NCBI RefSeq assembly: GCF_001570425.1
Contig: NZ_BCSX01000007.1
Span: 99,539 to 163,538 of the forward strand
Direction of reading: 5' to 3'
Source: Mycolicibacterium brisbanense
Lineage (GTDB): Bacteria > Actinomycetota > Actinomycetes > Mycobacteriales > Mycobacteriaceae
Length of the DNA stretch: 64,000 nucleotides
In this document: one piece after another, positions 1 to 7,641 of the stretch
Layout: each line of letters begins with the position of its first letter
Numbering within the stretch: position 1 is the first letter of the stretch
Notes under the pieces: generated by a model
Databases searched by the model: none
Told to the model about the DNA's origin: nothing
What the model saw: the letters and a program-made list of their open reading frames with translations, nothing else
Made by a program: the position numbers and the translations under genes

Positions 1-805
1 TTCCGTAGGTGAGCCAGTCGTCTTCGGCGATGACGGCGCATCCGGTCTTGCGGACCGACTCCACCAGGGTGTCCCGGTCGAGCGGACGCAGGCTGCGCAG
101 GTCGATGACCTCGGCGTCGATTCCGTTGTCGTCGTGCAGCCTGCGGGCGACCTGCGTTGCCACAGCGGCCATTCGGGAGTAGCCGATGAGGGTGATGTCG
201 GTGCCGACCCGGCGCACCGCGGCCTTGCCGATCTCGGCGGGCTCCAGGTCCGCAGGCACTTCGCCTTTGGTGTTGTAGAGCGCGAGGTTCTCCAGGAACA
301 GCACCGGGTCGTCATCACGGATCGCGGCACGCATCAAGGCTCGGGCATCGGCCGGGGTGCTCGGCGCGACGACCTTGAGTCCCGGCACGAACGCGTAGTA
401 GAGCTCGATGTTCTGCGAATGTGTTGCGCCGAGCTGTTGCCCGCCGCCGCCGGGCGTGCGGATCACCATGGGCACACTGGTCTGGCCACCGAACATGCCG
501 TAGATCTTGGCCGCGTGGTTGACGATCTGGTCGAGCGCCAGCAGCGAGAAGTTGATCGTCATGATCTCGACGACGGGCCGTAGGCCGAGCATGGCCGCGC
601 CCACTGCGGCGCCGACGAAACCTTCTTCGGCGATGGGAGTGTCGCGCACCCGCTTCTCGCCGAACTCGGCGAGCAACCCGGCGGTGATCTTGTAGGAGCC
701 CTCGAAAATCCCGATCTCCTCACCGATCAGGAAGACCGAGTCGTCGCGGTGCATCTCCTCACGCAGAGTTTCGCGCAGCGCTTCACGATAACTGATGACA
801 GGCAA
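1..805 (-). CDS. 2-oxoacid dehydrogenase E1 component, beta subunit (3' end missing)
   Basis: This is the beta subunit of a thiamine-diphosphate E1 (pyruvate, acetoin or branched-chain 2-oxoacid dehydrogenase), which decarboxylates a 2-oxoacid with the alpha subunit encoded just upstream. The reading frame runs off the left edge, leaving about 268 codons of an expected ~325. The TTG start at 805 has AAGGAAA about 6 nt upstream and gives an N-terminus beginning MPVISYREAL. Visible family motifs are IGEEIGIFEG, the Gly-rich RTPGGGGQQLGATHSQ segment and DARALMRAAI. The gene lies 26 nt after the alpha subunit gene and is surely co-transcribed with it. The substrate cannot be told from sequence. 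The E2 acyltransferase is not in the window and may lie to the left. Confidence 0.93.
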   Translation of the reverse strand, partial: MPVISYREALRETLREEMHRDDSVFLIGEEIGIFEGSYKITAGLLAEFGEKRVRDTPIAEEGFVGAAVGAAMLGLRPVVEIMTINFSLLALDQIVNHAAKIYGMFGGQTSVPMVIRTPGGGGQQLGATHSQNIELYYAFVPGLKVVAPSTPADARALMRAAIRDDDPVLFLENLALYNTKGEVPADLEPAEIGKAAVRRVGTDITLIGYSRMAAVATQVARRLHDDNGIDAEVIDLRSLRPLDRDTLVESVRKTGCAVIAEDDWLTYG

Positions 806-831
806 CGGTTTTCCTTCTTGCTGAAATGCGG

Positions 832-1869
832 TCAGAACAGCGGGTCTGCGGGCAGTCGGCGCGACTCCCCCGCTACCGGGGTGGCATAGGTGTAGTCGAA
901 GAGCGTGGCGGGATCGGGATGCGGGCTCGCATCGGCGTACGCCACCGCGGCGTCCGCCTCTTCCTGCGCCGAGCGCTCCAGCGCTGCTGCGCCGTCCTCG
1001 TCAAATGCGCCCACCCGCAGCAGGGTCGCCTTGAACAGGGCCAGCGGATCCGCGTCTTGCGCTGCGGCGACATCGGTTTCGCTGCGGTATTTCGCCGGGT
1101 CGACGACCGAGTGCCCACGCAACCGATGGCTGACCGCCTCCAGCAGTGCGGGTTTACCTTCGGTACGGGCGGTCTCGACCAGCCGGCGCGCGGTATCGCG
1201 CACCGCCAGCACGTCGGTGCCGTCGACGCGCTCCCCGACCATGCGGTACGCAGCGGCACGTTTGTACAGCTCGGGTTCGGCGGACGCCTTCTCGACGGTG
1301 GTGCCCATGCCGAGGTTGTTGTTGATCACCACGAACACCACGGGCAGCCGCCACAACGCGGCGATGTTGAGCGACTCGTGGAAAGCGCCGATATTCGTTG
1401 TGCCGTCACCCATCTGGCACATCACCACGTCGTCGCCGCCACGATAGTCGATCGCGAGGGCGGCCCCCACGGCCAGCGGAAGTTGGCCTCCCACAATGCC
1501 GTAACCGCCGAGCATCCGAGTCTCGGTGTCATACATGTGCATCGACCCGCCCCAGCCCTTGGAGATGCCGGTGCTGCGGCCATACAGTTCGGCCATCACC
1601 CGTTTGGGGTCGATGCCCTTGGCGATCGCGTAGCCGTGTTCGCGGTAGTTGGTGAACAGGTAGTCGGTGGGCCGCAGGGCGGCCATGAGGCCCACCACGG
1701 TCGCTTCCTCACCGAGGTTGAGGTGGCAGTACCCACCCACTTTGGCCTGGGTGTAGCCCTGCGCGGCCCGCTCTTCGAAGCGCCGGATCAACACCATCTG
1801 GCGGTAGTAGGCACACAGGGTGTTGAGGTCTTCCCCGGCGAGGGCGGGCCGGTCGATCGTGTCCGTCAT
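832..1869 (-). CDS. 2-oxoacid dehydrogenase E1 component, alpha subunit
   Basis: This 345-residue protein is the alpha subunit of a heterotetrameric TPP-dependent E1. The TPP/Mg motif is visible as GDGTTN followed by IGAFHESLN, preceded by the GGYCHLNLGEEA segment near residue 45, where pyruvate/acetoin-type E1 alpha subunits have a similar signature. The phosphorylation-loop-like region HRLRGHSVVDPAKYRSE is present. I chose the ATG at 1869 because a GAGGAG Shine-Dalgarno lies 5-6 nt upstream, and because longer in-frame starts would run into the lpd gene. The stop codon is 26 nt from the beta subunit start. It lies between lpd and E1 beta in one operon. Pyruvate and acetoin are the likeliest substrates by family, but branched-chain 2-oxoacids are not excluded. 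Confidence 0.93.
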   Translation of the reverse strand: MTDTIDRPALAGEDLNTLCAYYRQMVLIRRFEERAAQGYTQAKVGGYCHLNLGEEATVVGLMAALRPTDYLFTNYREHGYAIAKGIDPKRVMAELYGRSTGISKGWGGSMHMYDTETRMLGGYGIVGGQLPLAVGAALAIDYRGGDDVVMCQMGDGTTNIGAFHESLNIAALWRLPVVFVVINNNLGMGTTVEKASAEPELYKRAAAYRMVGERVDGTDVLAVRDTARRLVETARTEGKPALLEAVSHRLRGHSVVDPAKYRSETDVAAAQDADPLALFKATLLRVGAFDEDGAAALERSAQEEADAAVAYADASPHPDPATLFDYTYATPVAGESRRLPADPLF

Positions 1870-1879
1870 GCAGAACTCC

Positions 1880-3316
1880 TCAGCGCTTCGGTGGCGTGAT
1901 GTGTACGGGCAGACCCAGCGCAGCGAGCGCGGCTTCCATACCGATCTCGCCGAGGGTCGGGTGCGCGTGGATGGTGTCGGCGAGTTCGTCGAGCGTCGCC
2001 TCAAGCGCCATCGCCAGTGCGCCTTCGGTGATCAGGTCACTGGCCGCGGGCCCGATGATGTGCATGCCGAGCACTTCGCCGTACGTACGCCCGGCCACGA
2101 TCTTCACGAATCCTTCGGTGTCGCCGAAGGTTCGGGCCCGACCGAGCGCGGCGAACGGGAACTTGGCGGTCACCGGATCGTGCCCGGCCGTCTTCGCCTG
2201 CGCTTCGGTGAGGCCGACACTGGCGATCTCGGGATGGGTGAAGGTGGCCGCAGGCACGACGTCGTAGTCGATTTTCTTGTCGTGGCCGGCCAGCACGTCA
2301 GCCGCGGTGAGACCTTGATGCGACGCGACGTGAGCCAGCAATGCCTTGCCGGTGACATCGCCGATGGCGTAGACGTGGTCGACGTTGGTACGCAGTTGCT
2401 CGTCGACCTCGATGAAGCCACGCGCGTCGGCGATCACGCCGGTGGCCGCGAGGCCGAGTTCGCCGGTGTTGGGTTTGCGTCCGACGCCGACGAGCACGAC
2501 GTCGGCATCGATTTCCCGCGGGTTCGGACCATCGGCCGTGACCCGTAGCGCATCTGCCTGGGCAATCGAGCTGACGGTCGAGCCGGTGAGCACGGTGATG
2601 CCCCGCTGCTTGAACGAACGGCCAAGGGCCGCACCGATATCGGCGTCCTCGGCGGGCACGAGCGTATCGCGCATCTCGACGACCGTGACGGCCGAGCCGA
2701 ACGCGGCGAACAGGCTGGCCCACTCGGCGCCGACGGCGCTACCTCCCACGATGACGATCCGCTCGGGCACCGCGGTGAGGCCGAACGCGCCGTCGGACGT
2801 GATCACACCCGGCAGTTCGGCGCCCGGGATCGGCAGCGGGATGGGCGTGGATCCCGTCGCGATGATGACGTCGCGCGCGGTGGCGGCGTCGACGACTTCC
2901 CCCGGCGTCGCCGCATACCGCGGACCGTCACCCGAGGCGATGTCGCAGATCTCGACGGTGGTGGGCCCGGTGAATCGGGCGTGGCCCTCAATCACGGTGA
3001 CACCGTTGGCTTTCAGCAGGCCGGCCACGCCGTCGGCCAACCCGGTGACGACGTCGGTCATGCGCCGTCGCACGACGGCATAGTCGAATCCGACGTTGTC
3101 GGCATGGATTCCGTACTCGGCGGCGTCGCGCACGGTCTGCAGCACCTCGGCCGACCGCAACATGGCCTTGGTGGGGATGCAGCCCCAGTTGAGACATACG
3201 CCGCCGGGGCGCTCCTTTTCCACCAGGCCCACCGAGAGGCCGTGTTGGGCCGCCCGGATGGCTGCGACGTAGCCGCCGGGGCCGCCACCGATCACCAGAA
3301 GATCGAACTCACGCAC
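1880..3316 (-). CDS. dihydrolipoamide dehydrogenase (E3)
   Basis: This 478-residue flavoprotein reoxidises the lipoyl groups of the E2 component and transfers electrons to NAD+. It opens with the FAD dinucleotide fold (GGGPGGYVAA). The redox-active disulfide follows in GGVCLNWGCIPTK, then the NAD-binding GGSAVGAEWA. The C-terminal dimerisation domain carries the catalytic HAHPTLGE His-Glu pair. The GTG at 3316 places VREFDLLVIGGG at the N-terminus, as expected for the family; a longer frame exists but adds unrelated residues. It stops 10 nt before the E1 alpha start. It is probably a pathway-dedicated E3 separate from the housekeeping Lpd. A TATGGT -10 hexamer at 3349-3354 suggests its own promoter in addition to any read-through. 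Confidence 0.95.
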   Translation of the reverse strand: MREFDLLVIGGGPGGYVAAIRAAQHGLSVGLVEKERPGGVCLNWGCIPTKAMLRSAEVLQTVRDAAEYGIHADNVGFDYAVVRRRMTDVVTGLADGVAGLLKANGVTVIEGHARFTGPTTVEICDIASGDGPRYAATPGEVVDAATARDVIIATGSTPIPLPIPGAELPGVITSDGAFGLTAVPERIVIVGGSAVGAEWASLFAAFGSAVTVVEMRDTLVPAEDADIGAALGRSFKQRGITVLTGSTVSSIAQADALRVTADGPNPREIDADVVLVGVGRKPNTGELGLAATGVIADARGFIEVDEQLRTNVDHVYAIGDVTGKALLAHVASHQGLTAADVLAGHDKKIDYDVVPAATFTHPEIASVGLTEAQAKTAGHDPVTAKFPFAALGRARTFGDTEGFVKIVAGRTYGEVLGMHIIGPAASDLITEGALAMALEATLDELADTIHAHPTLGEIGMEAALAALGLPVHITPPKR

Positions 3317-3348
3317 GCAGTTGAGTCTGCTGCCGTGTGAGCGCCGCC

Positions 3349-3354
3349 ACCATA
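3349..3354 (-). promoter_or_regulatory. predicted -10 element for lpd-E1 operon
   Basis: On the minus strand this reads TATGGT, which fits the mycobacterial TANNNT -10 hexamer. It lies in the 58-nt gap between the pucR-like stop and the lpd start and predicts a transcript start near 3342. This is inferred from sequence only; no -35 match was convincing. Confidence 0.4.
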
Positions 3355-3374
3355 CGAGTCGGCCCAGCGTTGGA

Positions 3375-4598
3375 TCACCCAGATTGGGCAGAGTGCCCAA
3401 TCTGAGGCAACTCCAGTGCGGACAGCGCGAGGGAGAGTTCGACGTAGGCCGCCCGGCCGTGCAGCGGCCTGCCGATCAGTTCGGTGATCCGGTTCAGTCG
3501 GTTGAGCACGGTGTTGCGGTGACAGTGCAGCCGGACGGCCGCGTTGGCCGTCGACCGGTCCTCTTCCAGCCACACGACGAGCGTCTCGAGCAGAACGTCG
3601 CGTTCGCGGGTTGGCCGGTCCAGAACACCGCCGAGATTGCGAGTGACGAGTCGCTGGGCAAGGTCCGGCGACCGCACCAGCAGGGCCTCGGGATAGTGGT
3701 CGCCGAACGACACCAACTCCGTTGCCCCCGGCGCCACCATGCTCAAGGCGATCAGCGCGAGGGTATAGGCGGAGCCGGCCTCCGCGAGCCCCGATACCGC
3801 GGGCGAGACTGCGGCCCGTCCCCGGGCCAGCGGCCGCAGCCGGGCGATCACCGCGTCGGCGTCGCGCTGCTCGAGCGCCACCACGCCGATGCGCGTGTCG
3901 ACCTTGGTCTGCCACACCGACCGAAAGCCGAGTCCGTCGAGCGCAGTCCGCGGGCTTGCGAGCGCGGGACTGCCGTCCGTGCGGACATCGGCCACGATCA
4001 CCAGGTAGCCACCCTTGGCGGGTAGTTCCAGCTCGCGCGCCACCCGCGCGGCGAAGCCCACGTCGCCAGCGCGCCGACCGAGCAGATCCTCGATCAGGGC
4101 ATTGCGGCGCTGCTCATCGTGACGCACGCGCTCCTGCTCACTGTCGCGGTAGGACGTCGACAGTGCCGAAGACAGCTCGTCGATCACCGTCCACGTCGCG
4201 GTGCCGGCGTCGAGGACGTCATTGGGTGCGACACCGGTGGCCTCAGCGCGCTCCAGAAGCGCCTGCCAGACGATCCGGCCGCCGAGCCGAAAGGTCCGCA
4301 GCATGACCTCCAGGGGCACGCCCTGTTCGGCGCGGTGCCGAGCGATCGCGCCAACCACCTCGTCGGCATGGTCTAGCTCGCCGATCCTGCCGCTCAACAG
4401 CTCCAGCACCCGGGTGAGGTAGTCCCGGCAGCCCTCCCGCAGATCGTCGCGCGGAACACTGGCGTAATCGGTCCATTCGGGGTTGTCGGTGAAGATCGCC
4501 GACAGCAGCCGATCGATCAGCGTCTCGACGTCGGGCAGAGTGGCACCGGCCAACTCACGGGTGACCTTGGTCGTGAATCCCGGGTGTCGCTTCTGCAC
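3375..4598 (-). CDS. PucR/CdaR-type helix-turn-helix transcriptional regulator
   Basis: This 407-residue protein has the PucR-family layout. The N-terminal half is an RsbT co-antagonist-like/helical domain with no DNA-binding motif. The C-terminal PucR HTH domain is visible as TANAAVRLHCHRNTVLNRL followed by NRITELIGRPL at about residues 350-385, close to the end as the family requires. The GTG at 4598 is 9 nt after the last acyl-CoA dehydrogenase gene, so it is probably the last gene of the long catabolic operon as well as the gene before the lpd-E1 unit. PucR proteins are usually activators, and a perfect palindrome at its own 3' end precedes the lpd promoter. Ligand unknown. Confidence 0.88.
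   Translation of the reverse strand: MQKRHPGFTTKVTRELAGATLPDVETLIDRLLSAIFTDNPEWTDYASVPRDDLREGCRDYLTRVLELLSGRIGELDHADEVVGAIARHRAEQGVPLEVMLRTFRLGGRIVWQALLERAEATGVAPNDVLDAGTATWTVIDELSSALSTSYRDSEQERVRHDEQRRNALIEDLLGRRAGDVGFAARVARELELPAKGGYLVIVADVRTDGSPALASPRTALDGLGFRSVWQTKVDTRIGVVALEQRDADAVIARLRPLARGRAAVSPAVSGLAEAGSAYTLALIALSMVAPGATELVSFGDHYPEALLVRSPDLAQRLVTRNLGGVLDRPTRERDVLLETLVVWLEEDRSTANAAVRLHCHRNTVLNRLNRITELIGRPLHGRAAYVELSLALSALELPQIGHSAQSG
3381..3403. promoter_or_regulatory. perfect 10-bp inverted repeat, candidate activator site
   Basis: AGATTGGGCA, a GAG spacer, then TGCCCAATCT form a perfect 23-nt palindrome. It lies inside the last codons of the PucR-type regulator gene and is centred about 50 bp upstream of the predicted lpd transcript start. 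That position fits an activator site used by the PucR-type protein. A hairpin at the end of the regulator transcript is the alternative, but no T-tract follows. Confidence 0.5.
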
Positions 4599-4607
4599 AG
4601 CCGCACC

Positions 4608-5615
4608 CTACTGGTAGCGCTCCGCGAGCCGGGCCCGATGCGCTGCCGAGGAACCGAACAGCGAGCGGTTGAGTGCGGCACGTTTGAGGTAGACGTGGAC
4701 GCCGCTCTCCCACGTGTAGCCGATGCCGCCGTGCAATTGCATGGCCTTACCCGCGACCTCGACCGCGGTATCACATGCATACGCCTTGGCCATGGCCACC
4801 GTGATCGCGTTGGGATCACTGACCGCGGATGTCACCAGCTGACGCGCCACCGATATGCGCACGAGCATGTCGGCACAGGCATGCTTGACGGCCTGGAACG
4901 CACCGATCGGGCGGCCGAACTGCTGGCGAACGCCGACATAGGACACCGTCGCGTCGAGCATGGCCTGCGCGATGCCGAGGCTGTCGCATGCCACGGCCAC
5001 CGCTGCGCGGTCTCTCAACGCCTGCAGCCGCGCCCGCGCATCCCCGTCGAACCGCCACACCTCGGCCACCTCGACGCCGTCGGCGGTCACGGCGGACAAC
5101 TCGCGGGTCCCGTCCAGCACCGGCTGATGCTCGATGCGCAGACCGGCGGCATCCGACGCGACGCCGACGAGCACCGGTTCACCGTCCGGGTTTCTCGCGG
5201 GCAACAGAAGACGTTGCGCCACAGCCGCATCCGGTACGAAGTTGGCACGGCCGTGAACGCAGCCGGCGAATTCGAACTCCTGCGACGACTCCCCGGCGGA
5301 TACCGCGAGCGCGACTCTGGCAGCGCCTGCGGTCACATCACGAAGCAGTCGGTCGCGGAGCTCGCCCGCCTGCACAGCAAGCAACGCCCCGAGGCCCAGC
5401 ACCGCCCCGCCCAGATAGGAGGTGGTCGCTGCGGCCCGGCCGATTTCCTCTGCGATCACCGCCACCTCGGCGAGAGTCGCACCGGAACCGCCGAACTCCT
5501 CGGGTACGTCCAACCCGACCCAGCCGGCCTGCACGAGCAGCGGCCAGTCGGGGTCCTTGGCGAGGAGATCTTGTGCCACCGAACGCAATTCGGCGTGCAA
5601 CTCTGGGAAACTCAT
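4608..5615 (-). CDS. acyl-CoA dehydrogenase, small (beta-like) subunit of pair 1
   Basis: This 335-residue acyl-CoA dehydrogenase-fold protein lies in an ATGA overlap after a 383-residue paralogue. In mycobacteria such adjacent FadE pairs form alpha2beta2 heterotetramers that oxidise bulky, often ring- or branch-bearing acyl-CoAs, as in cholesterol side-chain degradation; that is family knowledge applied here. The C-terminal helical domain is clear: the FAD-contacting VRQQFGRPIGAFQ and the QLHGGIGYTWE segment. The N-terminal region is short, and no general-base Glu is evident at the position (GAER/SFER) where the large subunits have one. Catalysis therefore probably depends on the partner. 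The substrate is unknown. Confidence 0.88.
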   Translation of the reverse strand: MSFPELHAELRSVAQDLLAKDPDWPLLVQAGWVGLDVPEEFGGSGATLAEVAVIAEEIGRAAATTSYLGGAVLGLGALLAVQAGELRDRLLRDVTAGAARVALAVSAGESSQEFEFAGCVHGRANFVPDAAVAQRLLLPARNPDGEPVLVGVASDAAGLRIEHQPVLDGTRELSAVTADGVEVAEVWRFDGDARARLQALRDRAAVAVACDSLGIAQAMLDATVSYVGVRQQFGRPIGAFQAVKHACADMLVRISVARQLVTSAVSDPNAITVAMAKAYACDTAVEVAGKAMQLHGGIGYTWESGVHVYLKRAALNRSLFGSSAAHRARLAERYQ

Positions 5616-6763
5616 CGGGGCAGCCCCAATCCCCGCTCACCGATGATCGTGCGCTGGATCTCGCTGGCCCCACCCGGGATGGTCCATTCCCACGATCCGA
5701 TGAAGTCGAGCATCCAGTTGCCGGACTCCCAGCCGCTGGATGCCGGTTTGGTCAGCACGGTCTGGCCCGGTAGCCCGGCGATCTCGGCGCCGAATCCGGT
5801 GATGCGCTGCAGCAGTTCGCTGTAGTAGAGCTTGACGATGGACGCGTCGGCCGGACCGGCATGCCCCGTCTCGCTACGCTCCACCAGATCTCGGCACAGC
5901 CCGCGCAGGCCCGCGAGTTCGATCTCGAACTGCGCCAGGCGATCCGCGACCACGCTGTCGTCAATCGGTGCGCACGCCTGCACGAGCCACCGGAAACCCG
6001 CATTGCTCAAGCGCTCGGCCAACTCAAGCATCGTCATGCCACGCTCGGCGCCGAGGGTGGCCTGGGCGACCTGCCAGCCCTGGTGGACTGTACCGACCAT
6101 ATTGGCGGCGGGGATTACGACATCGTCGAGGAAGATCTCGCAGAAGTGCGACTCGCCGAGCGCATTACGGATCGGCCTGACCTCGATGCCCGGCGTGGCC
6201 ATGTCCATCAAGAAGTACGAGATACCGTGCCGTTTGGGCGCATTCGGGTCGGTGCGAGCCAGCAGCAGGCACCAGTCCGCATGCATCGCGCCGCTGGCCC
6301 AGATCTTCTGCCCGTTGACGACGAACGTCTCGCCGTCCCGCCGCGCGCTCGTCCGCAACGCGGCGAGGTCTGACCCTGCCTCCGGCTCGGAGAAGCCCTG
6401 AACCCAGATCTCGCCGTCGAGGATCGCGGGGAGGTGGCGCCGTCGTTGCGCGTCGGTTCCGGCAACGAGCAGGGTCGACGCGGCGTGGTGAATGCCCACG
6501 AATGCCAACACGAGCCTTGGTGCGTCGTGCGCGGCGAGTTCCTGATACAGCACGATCTGCTGGGGCACACTCAGTCCACCGCCCCATTCGGCGGGCCAGT
6601 GCGGCACGGCATAGCCGGCGCTGTGGAGTTCGGCGAACCACGACTTCTGGAAGGACACGAATTCCTCGTCGCTGAAGCCGGTTTGGGCCGCGCGCCAATC
6701 CGTGGGAATGTGCTGTGCGCACCAGTCGCGCACCGTCGCCCGGAATTCGTCGAGTTCGGTCAC
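5612..6763 (-). CDS. acyl-CoA dehydrogenase, large (catalytic) subunit of pair 1
   Basis: This 383-residue FAD enzyme introduces an alpha,beta double bond into an acyl-CoA. Family signatures visible are QGFSEPEAGSDLAALRT (about 122-138) and VNGQKIWASGA (149-159). The likely general base is Glu240 in LGAERG, the helix-G position used by isovaleryl-CoA dehydrogenase and by mycobacterial alpha2beta2 enzymes. At the medium-chain position, where YEGT is typical, the sequence reads PGGA, so the Glu is absent there. It overlaps the next gene by 4 nt (ATGA) and the previous gene by 4 nt, indicating tight co-translation with both. It probably pairs with the 335-residue protein encoded downstream. Confidence 0.92.
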   Translation of the reverse strand: MTELDEFRATVRDWCAQHIPTDWRAAQTGFSDEEFVSFQKSWFAELHSAGYAVPHWPAEWGGGLSVPQQIVLYQELAAHDAPRLVLAFVGIHHAASTLLVAGTDAQRRRHLPAILDGEIWVQGFSEPEAGSDLAALRTSARRDGETFVVNGQKIWASGAMHADWCLLLARTDPNAPKRHGISYFLMDMATPGIEVRPIRNALGESHFCEIFLDDVVIPAANMVGTVHQGWQVAQATLGAERGMTMLELAERLSNAGFRWLVQACAPIDDSVVADRLAQFEIELAGLRGLCRDLVERSETGHAGPADASIVKLYYSELLQRITGFGAEIAGLPGQTVLTKPASSGWESGNWMLDFIGSWEWTIPGGASEIQRTIIGERGLGLPR

Positions 6764-7641
6764 GAGAACAGCCCGGTGAGCCCGCGCCTGCCGAGACGGT
6801 GCGTGAGGATGTCGCGAGTCTGGGACAGCCCGAACGGCAAGCGGCGCAACGGCTGGCTGTACCGCGACAGCCAGGACAACGTGGTCTCATCGCAGAAGCC
6901 GACCGCGCCGTGCAGTTGATGGCAAACCCGGAACACCACCTCTGCCGCCTCGATCGCGGCGAGCCGCAGCGCCAGCGCATCGTTGATCGCGTCGGGGCCG
7001 CCGATGCTCCAGAGTGCGTACTTGGCGAGGATGTCGACGCCGCTGCGCTCCACCTCGGCATCGGTCAGCTGGAACTGCACGCCCTGGAATGCGGACAAGG
7101 TCTGCCCGAACTGCTTGCGCAGGCCCACATGCGCGACGGTGAGTTCGAGGGCCCGGTCGAGCATGCCGAGCAACGTCCAGCACGGCAGTACCAGACCCAG
7201 CGCGACGTCAGCGGCGCCGTCGTCGGCGGTGAGCCTCAACGCCGTGGTAAAGGCCGGCCCTGGCACCCCCAGGCCGGTGACGCGACTGCGTCGACCAGCC
7301 AATGTGGTTGCGAACCAGTCGATGTCGAGCCCGGCAAGCGCGGCTTCGGGCGCGGTGTCCGAGACGACGAGGACTCCGGCCAGCCGTTCGGCCACCGGGT
7401 ACGGCAGCGCCCAGTATCCGGCGCTACGGCACAGCGCCGCGGCCGCCTCCAGCGCATCGGGGTCGCTGCGGGGTTCGAGTTCCCACGCCCCGAGACCGTC
7501 CAGCGTCGGAGCAACCAGGGCTTCACGGGTCTCCGGCTTGGCTTCGGCTTGTTGCAGAAGCTGATCCCCACCGGCCGCATCGAAAGCCCGAAGGGCCTGC
7601 CGGCCGTACTCTTTCGCATCGTCGCTGAGATCGAGAATCAC
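6760..7641 (-). CDS. acyl-CoA dehydrogenase, small (beta-like) subunit of pair 2
   Basis: At 293 residues this is one of the shortest members of the fold. The N-terminal domain is diverged and lacks the EPEAGSD signature. The C-terminal domain keeps the FAD-binding VGLRKQFGQTLSAFQ and a QLHGAVGFCDE segment. The GTG start at 7641 sits in a GTGA overlap with the preceding large-subunit gene, the same arrangement as pair 1. By family precedent it is the non-catalytic half of an alpha2beta2 dehydrogenase whose FAD sites lie at subunit interfaces. The two pairs imply two successive or substrate-distinct dehydrogenation steps in this pathway. Confidence 0.87.
   Translation of the reverse strand: MILDLSDDAKEYGRQALRAFDAAGGDQLLQQAEAKPETREALVAPTLDGLGAWELEPRSDPDALEAAAALCRSAGYWALPYPVAERLAGVLVVSDTAPEAALAGLDIDWFATTLAGRRSRVTGLGVPGPAFTTALRLTADDGAADVALGLVLPCWTLLGMLDRALELTVAHVGLRKQFGQTLSAFQGVQFQLTDAEVERSGVDILAKYALWSIGGPDAINDALALRLAAIEAAEVVFRVCHQLHGAVGFCDETTLSWLSRYSQPLRRLPFGLSQTRDILTHRLGRRGLTGLFS

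Noticed and set aside
826..1899. 357-codon plus-strand frame opposite E1 alpha
   Set aside because: It is antisense to a gene with the TPP motif and good ribosome binding site; no supporting features of its own.
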